Positions 26,405 to 38,055 of a stretch of DNA of 64,000 nucleotides are shown piece by piece. The stretch is taken from positions 39,406,194 through 39,470,193 of the forward strand of contig CP136069.1 of NCBI GenBank assembly GCA_032622095.1, given 5' to 3'. Below the pieces are notes generated by a model, which made no database searches, had not been told where the DNA came from, and worked only from the letters and a program-made list of their open reading frames with translations. The DNA comes from Siphonodentalium dalli (lineage: Eukaryota; Mollusca; Scaphopoda; Gadilida; Siphonodentaliidae). The position numbers and the translations under genes were made by a program. Numbering within the stretch: position 1 is the first letter of the stretch; each line of letters opens with the position of its first letter.

Positions 26405-26515
26405 CCCGGAGCTGCTAGTCCAAGTCTTCTCGTACTAAAACCGGCTAAGATATTGGGATGGAGGTGCCGGTCTTTAGTCCGAGTTCCAGGCCCATGCATT
26501 CTTATGACACGACTT
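26405..26515 (-). repeat. ~100-bp dispersed repeat, pair member 1
   Basis: GCTGCTAGTCCAAGTCTTCT through CGGTCTTTAGTCCGAGTTCC is the reverse complement of 28125-28228, where GGACTAAAGACCGGCACC and ACTTGGACTACGGAGCTGCA occur. Identity not recognised. Confidence 0.75.
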
Positions 26516-27487
26516 AAGCGTTAGTGACCCGCTCAAATAAAACCACAATTATATGAAATAAAATATCACAATTGCGACAATAAACGGATATTTTCCGCAG
26601 AAGACATGCTATTTTATCTGAAACCCACATCAGTTGTGAATTTAAAACGGTAATTTAATGCGAAAAGAGACATTTACCTCAATGTTTACAATTTTTTTTA
26701 AAGTATGCGAACTCGGTTGACCTCGCGAACTGTGTTCGGCATTTTCCGTTGAAAATATTCCGTAGATTTTGGACAACAACGCAAATTACGATGAATTCTC
26801 CATTGTAATCGTAATTATGTGTGTCAATAAATAAAATAATAAATAGATTAATTAAACATTGGAGATATAAATGTAATACACTAAATAAATGAACCTTAAG
26901 TTTGAAAAGTCCCACTAAAACGGAAGAACTATATTTCGAAACTGTGTGATTCGGTTCTCCGATTATTTTATCAACACAGATGTCAAAATGCACATCACAC
27001 GCATGGCAACTTGGCAAGTCAGACACAAGAGTTCTAATTTGCTCCAATTTTGACAAGTTGCTTGCGAAAATTGTCAACAAAACTACCGTTCTGATCCTCC
27101 ATTATGTCATTAAGTTTTTAGTGCGGGAATTGTTCTGAAAGCACATAGAAAACTGGACTTTCGGGCGATCGGTTTTCGCCATTTTTGTTCGGAAAACCCG
27201 CGCTATATATAGAAACGGAAAGTAGAATTCCCAGAACAAACAGCGGATTATGCCGAACTTATTCGGACCACTTCGGCTTTCGGTTAAAACGTAAACAAAC
27301 AGAGAAACAAATCGATGTTTGTGTCAATCAACCGGAATATTCTATGTGTAATTTAACATTAAAGTTAGATTATTATACACCATTATGACCATAAGATGTA
27401 AGCCTTTCCGATGTATATAGCATCTGTATCTGTAGTTGTTACGTCCTAGTGACCAAAGCTGGCTTTTACAGGACGGTGTGAGGAGCG
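26516..27487. other. Stretch without a recognisable gene, including a possible promoter-like segment
   Basis: At 27100-27290 the sequence has several CpGs and a TATATATAG on both strands (GCGCTATATATAGAAAC). A minus-strand ATG at about 27183 opens a 26-codon frame that ends at TAA; downstream minus-strand frames at 26679-27080 (SDLPSCHACDVHFDICVDK) are open but match no family I recognise. This could be the decayed 5' end of a minus-strand gene. Confidence is low. Confidence 0.25.
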
Positions 27488-28030
27488 CTAATTTTGTTCT
27501 CCCAGAGCCGCCTTGAATGTTTCTAGGTCGGCGGCATTGACTGTGCTGTTGTCCAGTTTGTTCCAGTCAAGTACAGTCCTCGGGAAGAAGGAATATCTGT
27601 ATTGGTCTGTGTTTGTATGAATTGGTTCGTAGGCACTTTCGTTATTTGTGGTTAGTTTCTCCACGATGTTGTCACTAACAAAGTCCTTGAATTTTGTGGG
27701 TTTCTTTTTCCTCTTTGGGCGGTAGTTTCTTAGGTAGTGTTTGGAGTTGATACCCGGGGCTGATCCCTTTACCACTTTGTAAAATAGTGTCAGTCTCTGT
27801 TCCTTTCTTCTTGCTTCTAGGGATGGTAGTTGAAGTTCACTTAGCATTGATGTTACACAGCCTTTCTCTCTCGTTCGGTAGTCCTGTTTTATAAATCTTG
27901 CTCCTTTGCGTTGCACCTTCTCCAGCTTTGTCTTGTCCTTTTCATAGTGAGGATCCCAGATTGTTGCTGCATACTCTAGCTGAGGGCGGACTAATGCTAT
28001 GTATGCCGTTTTTCTAAGATCCATTTGGCA
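27488..28030 (-). pseudogene. 5'-truncated LINE: C-terminal end of a non-LTR retrotransposon reverse transcriptase
   Basis: The minus-strand frame ending at the stop 27488-27490 encodes the region following the polymerase palm in CR1/jockey-like non-LTR elements: LRKTAYIALVRPQLEYAATI, WDPHYEKDKTKLEKVQRK, GARFIKQDY, LPSLEARRKEQRLTLFYKVV, and the terminal SFFPRTVLDWNKL with DLETFKAAL. The upstream YADD-type palm is missing. Upstream of about 28030 the frame runs into unrelated dispersed repeat and minisatellite sequence, so the apparent 281-codon ORF (GTG start) is a chimera. This is the usual 5'-truncated state of LINE insertions. The intact frame over ~175 codons suggests it is fairly young. 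Confidence 0.88.
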
Positions 28031-28124
28031 GTACCTGAGATTACGCCGATCATGTATTGATTTGCTAGGTAAATCGAGTAACATACACCACAAATTCCCG
28101 CCACAGATCGTGGGCGTAAGTCGT

Positions 28125-28228
28125 GTCATAGGATTGGTATACAAGCGGTCTTGGACTAAAGACCGGCACCTCCATCCCAATATCTTAGCCGGTTTTAGTA
28201 CGAGAAGACTTGGACTACGGAGCTGCAT
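28125..28228 (+). repeat. ~100-bp dispersed repeat, pair member 2
   Basis: Inverse partner of 26405-26515; the pair encloses the LINE 3' end and brackets ~1.6 kb. It lies at the upstream side of the LINE truncation point. Confidence 0.75.
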
Positions 28229-28248
28229 GACATGTATCCGATTTATTA

Positions 28249-28372
28249 AAGTCGTGGCCACGAGAATAAAATCGTAGCCACGAGAATATGAGGTCGTGGG
28301 TTCCTCGACTCGAGAATATGAAGTCGTGGCCACGAGAATAAAGTCGTGGCAACGAGAATAAAGTCGTGGCCA
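28249..28372 (+). repeat. 19-20-bp GTCGTGGCCACGAGAATAAA minisatellite
   Basis: About six imperfect units, two of which carry a GGTTCCTCGACTCGAGAATA variant. The GTGGCCAC core is itself palindromic. The units supply the repetitive N-terminus (YSRG/TTSYSR) of an accidental minus-strand ORF. Confidence 0.85.
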
Positions 28373-29145
28373 TGCACGATGTCATAATGGTCGACCGGCC
28401 ACAATCATGCATATATGCATTTAATGGATAAATGGCACGTGCGGCCCGAAGCATTCGCCATGGGTTAACCACATATATAGTATAGGTGTTGCATTGAACG
28501 TGCGGGTCAATTTTCTGCGGGCTCAGTCTCCGGATGGAACATTCAACATGGGTTAACTCTATTTGCCAGTATTTGGGCATGCATATGACATATAGAGGAG
28601 ACTCTGGGGATGCCAACAGTACAAATATGTGGCGCTTCAAATAGAAAAAATTATTATCAATAGTATACATATGGACTCCCAATCGACCAACCCGACCATG
28701 TCTCCACGTTTAACGGAATATACCGGTATGCGTTGACACGCGTGGGAAGGTACAGAGGTCGAGATCGATATCCAATCCAATAGTTATAGGGTCGGATAGA
28801 CGGTCTCATGTGGCGTCTAAACGACGTTAAAATGAGACGAATTTACGTCAATATAACGTCGCAATCATCTTTTATCAGTGTCTTGGTTGTGATCCCGATT
28901 AGGTGCATATACCTGACTAAAGTCTGAATACAAATTGACAATGTTCTCCAGTGTGCAATTCTGTAAATTAACTAACCATTTCAGATGCACCTGTAAGAAA
29001 TAGCAGATACATGAACACTATATAGTGTTCCTAAAAAAATCTAAATTACAAACTGCAACAACTGTAAGCGTTAGAAGTGAGTATGTATATATTGTTAGCC
29101 CATTTGTATGACATTATGTCAGCATTCTAGATGCATTTCATTAAA
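28373..29145. other. Stretch with no recognised feature
   Basis: No gene, element end or tandem repeat was recognised. A minus-strand frame at 28215-28682 is open but has no family resemblance and overlaps the minisatellite. Confidence 0.4.
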
Positions 29146-29635
29146 GTGGCGTGCTCGTTGTTAGTTATGACTTTTTTATTTAATTTAGTTTCATCGTTGT
29201 CTTAACTACAATACCTTGTCAGATAAATGTATATGGGTGAGGATGGCGGGACATTCCAAAACACTTCAGCGTAAAATTCATTATATGGGAAGTAGTATGC
29301 TATTTTGTATATGGTACCGCCCTTAGTTCCTTGTCAGAAATGTACAGCGAAAACCTTCAAATTTGGAACATTGGCTTATGATTTTTATAAGTGACGTGCC
29401 AGTTGTTAGTTATGACATTTTTTTTAATTTTAGTTTCATCGCTGTCTTAACGACAATACCTTGTCAGATAGATGTATATGTGTGAGGATGGCGGGACATT
29501 ACAAAACACTTCAGCATAAAATTCATTATATGGGAAGTAGTATGCTATTTGGATATGGTACCGCCCTTAGTTCCTTGTCAGAATTGTACAGCGAAAACCT
29601 TCAAATTTGGATAATTGGCTTATGATTTTTATCAG
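29146..29635 (+). repeat. ~243-bp tandem duplication, two copies
   Basis: GTTGTTAGTTATGAC, CAATACCTTGTCAGATA, GAGGATGGCGGGACATT, GGGAAGTAGTATGCTATTT and CGAAAACCTTCAAATTTGG occur in the same order from 29146 and again from 29389. The copies differ by scattered substitutions only. Confidence 0.9.
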
Positions 29636-29904
29636 ATTTTGTATTTTTGTGGATCTTGATAATTTGTAACCGGTGATATGAACTCAAAGAGCATCATTTC
29701 AAGGCTTGAATACTCTCAGGGCTGAGATATACTCAGATTTTTTTTCAACATTTGAACGATATCTCATTTGGTGCGAAAATTGATGGACTCAGTTTGTCAT
29801 AAAATTATAGACCAAGTGGCAGCTGTTGAAGGCGACAAGTTTTGTTATCAATAATATTAGTGTCAGGTTTCTTCAAGCAAACACCGGCAATTTATAACAG
29901 TGTT

Positions 29905-30040
29905 CTGTTGCTTCTGTTGTTGCTGCTGATGGTGGTGTTGTTGTTGTTGCTGTTGTTGTTGTTGTTGTTGTAGTTGTTGTAGTTGTTGCTGTTGTTGCTG
30001 TTGTTGTTGTTGTTGTTGTTGTCGTTGTTGTTGTGTTACC
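29905..30040 (+). repeat. GTT/GCT trinucleotide microsatellite
   Basis: About 130 bp of GTT with interspersed GCT, GGT and GTA. On the minus strand it could read as a glutamine-rich stretch, but no flanking coding frame was found. Confidence 0.95.
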
Positions 30041-30917
30041 GTTTTACTCGTGATATACCAGTGCTAATTGTAATACAATAATGACAGACGCACCCTCATA
30101 CACCCTCACACACACACCCTCTCACATCTGTTAAAGACCTGGGTCCTGTGCATTTACTAATAATTCTAACTGCTCATGCAAAAAAAAAACATGTAGTGTT
30201 TCAGTCTCGCTTGCAAATAAACTTAATTTCAGCTCGCCCCCTCCCCCACGATCACGGGACGACTAGCGTATGAACCTAACTAGGGTATGTGCTCAGTTTA
30301 CTATCTGAAATCATCAATGTCTTCGAGAATATAAATAAAACATTTTTCATTGTATATTTTAGTTTCGCGGCGGCCATTTCCATAACTACTTTTTTTTGGA
30401 GGAAAGTCACGATAAAACAATGTTTGAAAAGATGAATCAGCATTGAGAGTTTATGTCTGTCAAATTATTACAAACATGGTTGAATAATAATTTTGTTGTT
30501 TAATGTTGGTTTTGGACCTTCACACGACAAATGAATAGTTCTGCAAATGGCCCCAAAAACTAAAATATGAAATGTTTTATTTATTTTCTCGCAAATATTC
30601 ATGATTTCAGATATTAACCTGAGCGTATACACTAAAGTTGGGTTCATATACTAGATTTTGCAGTGCGTTTGTTGCAAATACTTCCTGTCAAACTCTCCAT
30701 GCAATGATCAGCCTTGAAAAATTTTGTTTTTGTTTTGTTTAAACTACTTGTTGTATCTCTCATATTGCGAGGGTGAACAAGTGTCGTATAGTATACTATA
30801 GCATACATTGGTTCTAGAGGATAACAATTTTTCCCTTCAAATTGATTGTTTGAAATTGAGATTTTTGGAAAATTCACGAATGGGGCGCCTCCTCAATTGA
30901 TTGTAGTTCTAGTATAA
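30041..30917. other. Non-coding stretch with no recognised feature
   Basis: A short (CACACCCT)-like run is present near 30100; nothing else was recognised. Confidence 0.4.
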
Positions 30918-31166
30918 CCCTTTGAGTGCCAGGGGCCGATATTATCGGCCCTAAACCTACACAATAAGTCTGTTAAAGAATATAATAAAATATATTAAAA
31001 TTGTAAAATATTGTAATAAAAAAAATAAAAAATAAATAAAAAATTGTTAGGCCAATGCATTCTCTTATATATGCGAGGCGACCTATGGTCGACTCGCATA
31101 TATAAGAGAATGTATTGGCACAGGGTATATGGGTTGATACACAAATCGGACCTGGCACTCAAAGGG
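30918..31166 (+). mobile_element. TTAA MITE with CCCTTTGAGTGCCAGG ends
   Basis: 249 bp. CCCTTTGAGTGCCAGG at the left is the inverted partner of CCTGGCACTCAAAGGG at the right. The right flank is TTAA (31167-31170) and the left flank ATAA (30914-30917), consistent with a TTAA target duplication in which one base has mutated. A CCC terminus plus TTAA is typical of piggyBac-group elements. The interior holds the 69-nt hairpin at 31051-31119. Confidence 0.8.
31051..31119. repeat. 69-nt near-perfect hairpin module
   Basis: GCCAATGCATTCTCTTATAT followed by ATGCGAGGCGACC pairs with the downstream GGTCGACTCGCATATATAAG and AGAATGTATTGGC around a two-to-four-base loop. The same module is found at 41540-41607, 44618-44687 and 44756-44824. 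Confidence 0.9.
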
Positions 31167-31170
31167 TTAA

Positions 31171-32845
31171 CTAACTTTCAGGTTTTATCAATTGACTTCA
31201 AAACGTTCAGGTAATATACTTCACCAGCACATCCGCCACGCTATTTCTTCATCGCTGGCTATAAAGGTCAGTGATTCTTATTATACACCCTCCAAAGTTA
31301 TGGCCCTTTGCTGGACTCGGTGTAAAACGCATTCATAACAAACATTATGCTGTGGATGTCTTTATTATTGGATTTCGTTTTCCTTTGATATGGTGATGTC
31401 ACAGGTTGGAGGAAATGATATCCACATACTACGGGTTTTGTTCATTAATTTTTACCAGAGTTACTGCCCTTGTTTGACTTGGAAATTTGTGAATTTTGTA
31501 TCCGAAAGATCATTTCAGCTTCTAACTTGGGTGTTAATTATCGGATTTTCTTGTCCTTTGTTTGACTTGAAAATTTGTGAACTGAGGATTTGTAGGTATA
31601 TAGTGGAGACGTTCGTGTATCATAGTGCATGTTTTGTCTGCACTTTTTTCCAGAGTTATGGCACTTTGCCAGAGATATGACCCACTATTAGTTCATTTTC
31701 TCTCTAAATATAGCCAATATTGAGCGAACAGTTGTGGGCATTGGCCAACCCTTGTGTTGCCCTTGTTGATATCAGTCAATTTACTCTTTCTTTACTTAAA
31801 TGGATTTTCCCACCCAGTTAAAAAGTATATATTGGAATGGTCTATTATTCAGTTGGAGGGATGTTAAGGATAGGCCATTTTTTAAACTTATTATCTGAAC
31901 ATTTTCTAAGGGAACTACTCATCGATGAGTATTAGTATAGAATGGTTAATAACCTTATCATGAGCCCCATCATTGGGTATACTGGAATCAGCTTGTTCGT
32001 GCAACGATTGTGGATGAAACATTGTCCGAGCTTGTATTCCCATATCATTATTACACCCCCACTCTAAAGATTGGGGGGGGGGGGTATACTGGATTACATG
32101 GGTCTGTCCGTGTGTTCGTCTTCCATGCATCCGTAGTTGAAAATATCTCAGACATGGGTTGTCATATCTGAATTATACTTGATATTGAGGTTAGCCAACA
32201 GGCGGCATTTCAAAAGAAGGGACAATGTCACTTTTTTTGCATTTTCTATTCTAGAGTAATTCTTCTTTGTTTATTTGGAAATAATGTTTTTTGTTGTCTG
32301 TCTGCTCAGAAATCTCAGCCATTGTTTTATCGGATCTCAATGGTATTTTGTGTGGAGTTTGGCAATATGCAGGGTTTCCGCTATACCGGCATAGGCTCCG
32401 CTCCGTCAAACGGTCGGACCCCTCAACCCTCATCTAATCTAATGGTTTGTGCAAATGCATGTACATGTAAAGACAAACATTTATTTCATAAGTTTGTAAC
32501 AAGAAAGTCATTGTATTTTGTAAGTCTTGTTTTCGTCAAGGCTGAGATTTTGTTGATGCCGGTGTGATCTATTGTCTATCCTGATTGGATAAAAAAAACT
32601 AGCAGAAATAGCGAGTATATTCAGGAAATCAATATACGAATATGATCTTTAACTTCAGAATTCAGAGTATTCATACCGCTAGTTTATTTCTTAAGATGAA
32701 TTCTGAGAAAGACATGTCATCAAAACCAACCATGGTCGGCCCTCCTATCCATCCTATCCCAGGTCCTACGGACCCTACATTTCTACCCTAGCAGCAACCC
32801 TGCCATATGGTGTGCTTTCAAATGCTATCACTATCGTTTTTGTAG
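31171..32845. other. Intergenic or intronic stretch with dispersed repeat fragments
   Basis: Contains fragments of the repeat also present at 37920-38050 and 40263-40640 (CAGAGTTACTGCCCTTGTTT, GACTTGGAAATTTGTGA). A ~32-bp sequence AAAGTATATATTGGAATGGT at about 31820 recurs at 41374. It probably belongs to the intron upstream of the MIC27 exon; no earlier exon of that gene could be identified here. Confidence 0.4.
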
Positions 32846-32983
32846 GAGGAATTATTAGGAAGGCATTTTATGGCAGCCTGGCGATTGGGGCCTCAGCAGC
32901 AATATGTTATCCAAACCAAGCTATAGCAATCTCCAAAGATGCGTTCAACTCTTCTTTAGAATATGCTAAAGAATTCTATCCAC
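32846..32983 (+). CDS. APOOL: MICOS subunit MIC26/MIC27 (APOO/APOOL-like), internal exon with membrane segment
   Basis: Subunit of the mitochondrial contact site and cristae organising system in the inner membrane. The exon is 138 bp, preceded by the acceptor CTATCGTTTTTGTAG and followed by a strong donor (CCAC, GTAAGT). It enters and leaves in phase 1 and encodes GIIRKAFYGSLAIGASAAIC then YPNQAIAISKDAF and SLEYAKEFYP. In vertebrate APOOL the second transmembrane segment has the same pattern: basic residues, a YP-type turn, a small-residue helix (GASAAICYP here, GATVCYP in the family), then an Ile/Val-rich QSVII-like stretch. The earlier exons (N-terminus and first membrane segment) were not found in the window and probably lie upstream. 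Recognition is from memory of the family and not from a search. Confidence 0.78.
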
Positions 32984-34216
32984 GTAAGTCACTACATATA
33001 TAATTATCCAAAATATTTTGTACATAGTATTCGCTTTTGATTTCTTTTTCTCATATCGAAATAGGTCGATAAATACCTGAACTACTTTTCTGTGAGCATT
33101 ATTTGTCCCAGAAAGATGCATTGAAGTCATTAAAAATACAACTTAGAACACAATTATTGGGTCCCTATCAAATATTGCGACATTCGTATTCATTGCAGTT
33201 CTGGAATCGGAAACGGAATAACACGCGACTTCTGTATATGGTACATTGTGTTATCTTAGCATGAAACAATTTAAAAACTTCACACACTGTCTCTCTCTCT
33301 TTGTTTTCATCATCAAAGCTATGTAGTACCATAACATTTCAATTTGCAATTTTATGAGACCACTGTATTAAAACATTTTAACCAACACAAACAAATAAAA
33401 CAATTTCAAACATATCGAAAAATATAAGAATCAAAACACTTATATATCAATGAATTTGTTCGAAAATCTTCTGCGTGTGTATGTTTTGATATACCTCTTA
33501 CCAAATTATGTATACATAATTATATAGTTATACTTCAGTTATATACACATAATTTACATAATTGTTTTGGTTCGATAGAGCCCATGTCGAGTTAACTGTG
33601 ACTAAATCCAGAGCCATCGGAACCGCACTGGGTTATTGCATACCGGTCGCTAGCGTTAGTTACGCTGTCTAATTAACTAACGCTGACGGCCGGTGCCGGT
33701 AATCACAGTGACAGCACAGCTCGTATGTTTACCCTTTAAGGCTTGTTATACTAATTAATTTGCAGTCAGCTGCTTAGATATGTCTTCATAAGCAATGTAT
33801 ATCACGTTTCAAATTTCATTTTTTTTATTTTAAAATTTAATTAATTTTTTTTTTTTTTACATTTTTAGATCCTCAGTCCAGCCTAATATACACCATAAAA
33901 CTGTCTTTTTCATTGCAAGTTTATAATTTTAAATTTTAAATTCAATGTTTAAGTTTTAAAAAATTTTAATTTAATTTTTATGATTTTTTTAAAAACCTGA
34001 ATCTGAAATGATAAATAAACGAAATTCAAAGTTTTAAAACCTAACTTACATTTAAAAAGGAAGACAGGTAGCAAGACACTCTTTTTAGGTATGGTAACTG
34101 GTAGCAAACTAATCTTCCGAAAATTTTCTGAGTTTTCTCCGCCTAAACTCAGCTATAATATTTTGGTCGGCATCTATGAACCGACAAAATAGGAACCAAA
34201 CAAATATACCGTGCCA
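32984..34216. other. First part of MIC27 intron, no recognised element
   Basis: AT-rich, low-complexity A/T runs around 33820-34020. An imperfect inverted repeat occurs near 33650-33690 (GCTAGCGTTAGTTA with TAACTAACGCTGAC). Confidence 0.45.
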
Positions 34217-36660
34217 GTATAAGAAGTATTAAATAGTTTGCCGATGACTGTGAATATCCGAACCGCACCCACACCCAGGTCTGGTAAATTGATAATAAAT
34301 CAAAGTTCCCGTGGATATATTTTCGATTGGAAAACGGCTATATGTCGGGAGAATATAGCTCTATAATATCCAATAAATAGAATCATATGCTGTGACTTAA
34401 TATTTCAAGATATAACGGTTTCAAAGTGAAACGTTCTGACAGCCACGCGAGCCTTGTGTATAAGAAGTATTAAATAGTTTGCCGATGACTGTGAATATCC
34501 GAACCGCACCCACACCCAGGTCTGGTAAATTGAAAATAAATCAAAGTTCCCGTGCATATATTTTCAATTGAAAAACGGCTATATGTCGGGAGAATATATC
34601 TCTATAATATCCAATAAATAGAATCATATGCTGTGACTTAATATTTCAAGATATAACGGTTTCAAAGTGAAACGTTCTGACAGCCACGCGAGCCTTGTGT
34701 ATAAGTATTAAATAGTTTGCCGATGACTGTGAATATCCGAACCGCACCCACACCCAGGTCTGGTAAATTGAAAATAAATCAAAGTTCCCGTGGATATATT
34801 TTCGATTGGAAAACGGCTATATGTCGGGAGAATATAGCTCTATAATATCCAATAAATAGAATCATATGCTGTGACTTAATATTTCAAGATATAACGGTTT
34901 CAAAGTGAAACGTTCTGACAGCCACGCGAGCATTGTGTATAAGAAGTATTAAATAGTTTGCCGATGACTGTGAATATCCGAACCGCACCCACACCCAGGT
35001 CTGGTACATTGATAATAAATCAAAGTTCCCGTGGATATATTTTCGATTCGAAAACGGCTATATGTCGGGAGAATATAGCTCTATAATATCCAATAAATAG
35101 AATCATATGCTGTGACTTAATATTTCAAGATATAACGGTTTCAAAGTGAAACGTTCTGACAGCCACGCGAGCATTGTGTATAGGAAGTATTAAATAGTTT
35201 GCCGATGACTGTGAATATCCGAACCGCACCCACACCCAGGTCTGGTAAATTGATAATAAATCAAAGTTCCCGTGGATATATTTTCGATTCGAAAACGGCT
35301 ATATGTCGGGAGAATATAGCTCTATAATATCCAATAAATAGAATCATATGCTGTGACTTAATATTTCAAGATATAACGGTTTCAAAGTGAAACGTTCTGA
35401 CAGCCACGCGAGCCTTGTGTATAAGAAGTATTAAATAGTTTGCCGATGACTGTGAATATCCGAACCGCACCCACACCCAGGTCTGGTAAATTGAAAATAA
35501 ATAAACGTTCCCGTGCATATATTTTCGATTGGAAAACGGCTATATGTCGGGAGAATATAACTCTATAATATCCAATAAATAGAATCATATGCTGTGACTT
35601 AATATTTCAAGATATAACGGTTTCAAAGTGAAACGTTCTGACAGCCACGCGAGCCTTGTGTATAAGAAGTATTAAATAGTTTGCCGATGACTGTGAATAT
35701 CCGAACCGCACCCACACCCAGGTCTGGTAAATTGAAAATAAATCAAAGTTCCCGTGGATATATTTTCGATTGGAAAACGGCTATATGTCGGGAGAATATA
35801 GCTCTATAATATCCAATAAATAGAATCATATGCTGTGACTTAATATTTCAAGATATAACGGTTTCAAAGTGAAACGTTCTGACAGCCACGTGAGCCTTGT
35901 GTATAAGAAGTATTAAATAGTTTGCCGATGACTGTGAATATCCGAACCGCACCCACACCCAGGTCTGGTAAATTGAAAATAAATAAAAGTTCCCGTGCAT
36001 ATATTTTCGATTGGAAAACGGCTATATGTCGGGAGAATATAACTCTATAATATCCAATAAATAGAATCATATGCTGTGACTTAATATTTCAAGATATAAC
36101 GGTTTCAAAGTGAAACGTTCTGACAGCCACGCGAGCCTTGTGTATAAGTATTAAATAGTTTGCCGATGCGATGACTGTGAATATCCGAACCGCACCCACA
36201 CCCAGGTCTGGTAAATTGAAAATAAATCAAAGTTCCCGTGGATATATTTTCGATTGGAAAACGGCTATATGTCGGGAGAATATAGCTCTATAATATCCAA
36301 TAAATAGAACATATGCTGTGACTTAATATTTCAAGATATAACGGTTTCAAAGTGAAACGTTCTGACAGCCACGTGAGCCTTGTGTATAAGAAGTATTAAA
36401 TAGTTTGCCGATGACTGTGAATATCAGAACCGCACCCACACCCAGGTCTGGTAAATTGAAAATAAATAAAAGTTCCCGTGGATATATTTTCGATTGGAAA
36501 ACGGCTATATGTCGGGAGAATATAGCTCTATAATATCCAATAAAGATATTCATATAGGTTGACTAAATATTTCACGATATAGCGGTTTCGGAGTGAAGCA
36601 TTCTGGGCAGCCGCGCGAGCCTTTGGTATAAAAAGTCTGTCCGCACCCACACCCAGCATT
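34217..36660 (+). repeat. 241-bp satellite, ten units, inside a MIC27 intron
   Basis: Units start with GTATAAGAAGTATTAAATAG at 34217, 34458, 34699, 34937, 35178, 35419, 35660, 35901, 36142 and 36384 (238-243-bp spacing). Each contains CCGAACCGCACCCACACCCA, GGAAAACGGCTATATGTCGG and GATATAACGGTTTCAAAGTG. The final unit breaks up after 36545 and a diverged trailing piece runs to about 36660. Odd and even units share variants (ATAAATAAAAGTT against ATAAATCAAAGTT), suggesting an emerging dimer period. Short minus-strand frames in it are repeat by-products. Confidence 0.95.
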
Positions 36661-38055
36661 TCGTTCTCGCTCCATTAAAAAAGAAGTCTGTGTGACAGGC
36701 TAATTACCTTATGCCATGTTAAAAATAGCTTTACCAGGGCCAGTCCGTCGGCTGTAGATCAAAGGTTATGTCGCTGCTGTCTGGCATGTGGGTAAGTTAC
36801 GTAATCATGTGACACATTGAAAAATAAGCTGATACTATATATCTCATTTTTTTTATTTCATTAAACTTCAGCTTTTGACAAAAACGAAATGTACCAAGTG
36901 TATAATTGGAATCCGCGGTTGTGGTTTGAGACTTCAATGGCTCGAATCCGTTGATAAATACGGAAATTACCCATGTGCATGTATAAATAAAAATATAATC
37001 TACACCCGAAATTAGAAAGAACTGAATTCATACAATTAGCGATAAAAACATGTTCATGCACGATCGTTTTCGCATTGTTTATAGGAAATACATGGTTTTG
37101 GGTTCCGTTTGCATTGAACGAACTAAAGCGTTAAATTGTCGTTTTGGAAACTAATTCAATTATATTTTGCTGATTTTCTAAAAAATATAATTCGTTTGAT
37201 AACTTTGTTTTGCTGCGTCATAATTGTTTTATCGTTTTATTGGCTAATTGCAATTCTGTTTTTCCTTTAAAAATAACAATACAATTTAACATTTTATACA
37301 TCGAATAATAAACGGTGATTAATTTGCCAGGGTGCCCTGCCCATGCTCCCACAGGCTGAGATATGAAAGGAATATGGAGAGCTAATTAATTACTGGTTGT
37401 ATGCTGGAGTCACCGTATGGTATAAAGCCAGTGCGGTTCACACCCAGGCGCCCTGCCCTGCATTAGTGCTGGGAGTATATTTTAGTCACAGATAACTCGA
37501 CATGTGTCTGTGAAAACTGAATCAATGCCAAATATTTTTCTAATCTCAAATATCTGTCTTTGAGTTATGATTACCTTTATATAAAATATTAGTACATGTA
37601 ATAGTATGATCGAAATAGTACTGAAAATTTGTTATGTTAGTCCTGGAAAAGTACTGGAATTTCACTTTTAAAAATGTGTATGAACCCTGTCTTCAACTTA
37701 GTGTTCTTTTTCACCCACAAGAATGCCAAGAAGGGTGGTTTCGAAAATATTTTAATCCTGTGATCAAATCCAATCGGCAGCCCGATTCGCGAATCAAATC
37801 TCGAAGCTTCATAGCGCCATAACTCTTACTTCTGACTAGCATCATTTTAAGCTACATATGTATTTGAGTGTGGTTTGAATTATGATGGTCCTGAAAGTTT
37901 GAAGCACTGACAGTGATGTGTTGTACAACCATGTTTTTTTATCCCCTGGATGATAACTTTAGTTTCGTTTATTAGATCAAAAGCAAATTTCATTGGTGAG
38001 TTTATCAGACCAAAATACAGGTCAAGTTCGAATATGGGTTTGCTCCGCCCATTTT
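36661..38055. other. Intronic stretch, no gene recognised
   Basis: Two short segments (36630-36660 and 37425-37465) share CACACCCAG-type sequence with the satellite. 37920-38050 is a fragment of a dispersed repeat that continues at 40263 on the far side of an inserted element. Confidence 0.45.

Noticed and set aside
27488-28333. A single 281-residue host protein
   Set aside because: Only about the last 175 residues are LINE-derived; the N-terminal part reads through a dispersed repeat and a minisatellite and starts at GTG.
29905-30040. Polyglutamine-coding exon on the minus strand
   Set aside because: No open flanking frame or splice signals; a simple trinucleotide microsatellite is sufficient.
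31390-31680. 96-codon plus-strand frame near the MIC27 gene as an earlier exon
   Set aside because: It consists of a dispersed repeat also present at 37.9 and 40.3 kb and does not resemble the MIC26/27 N-terminus or first membrane segment.
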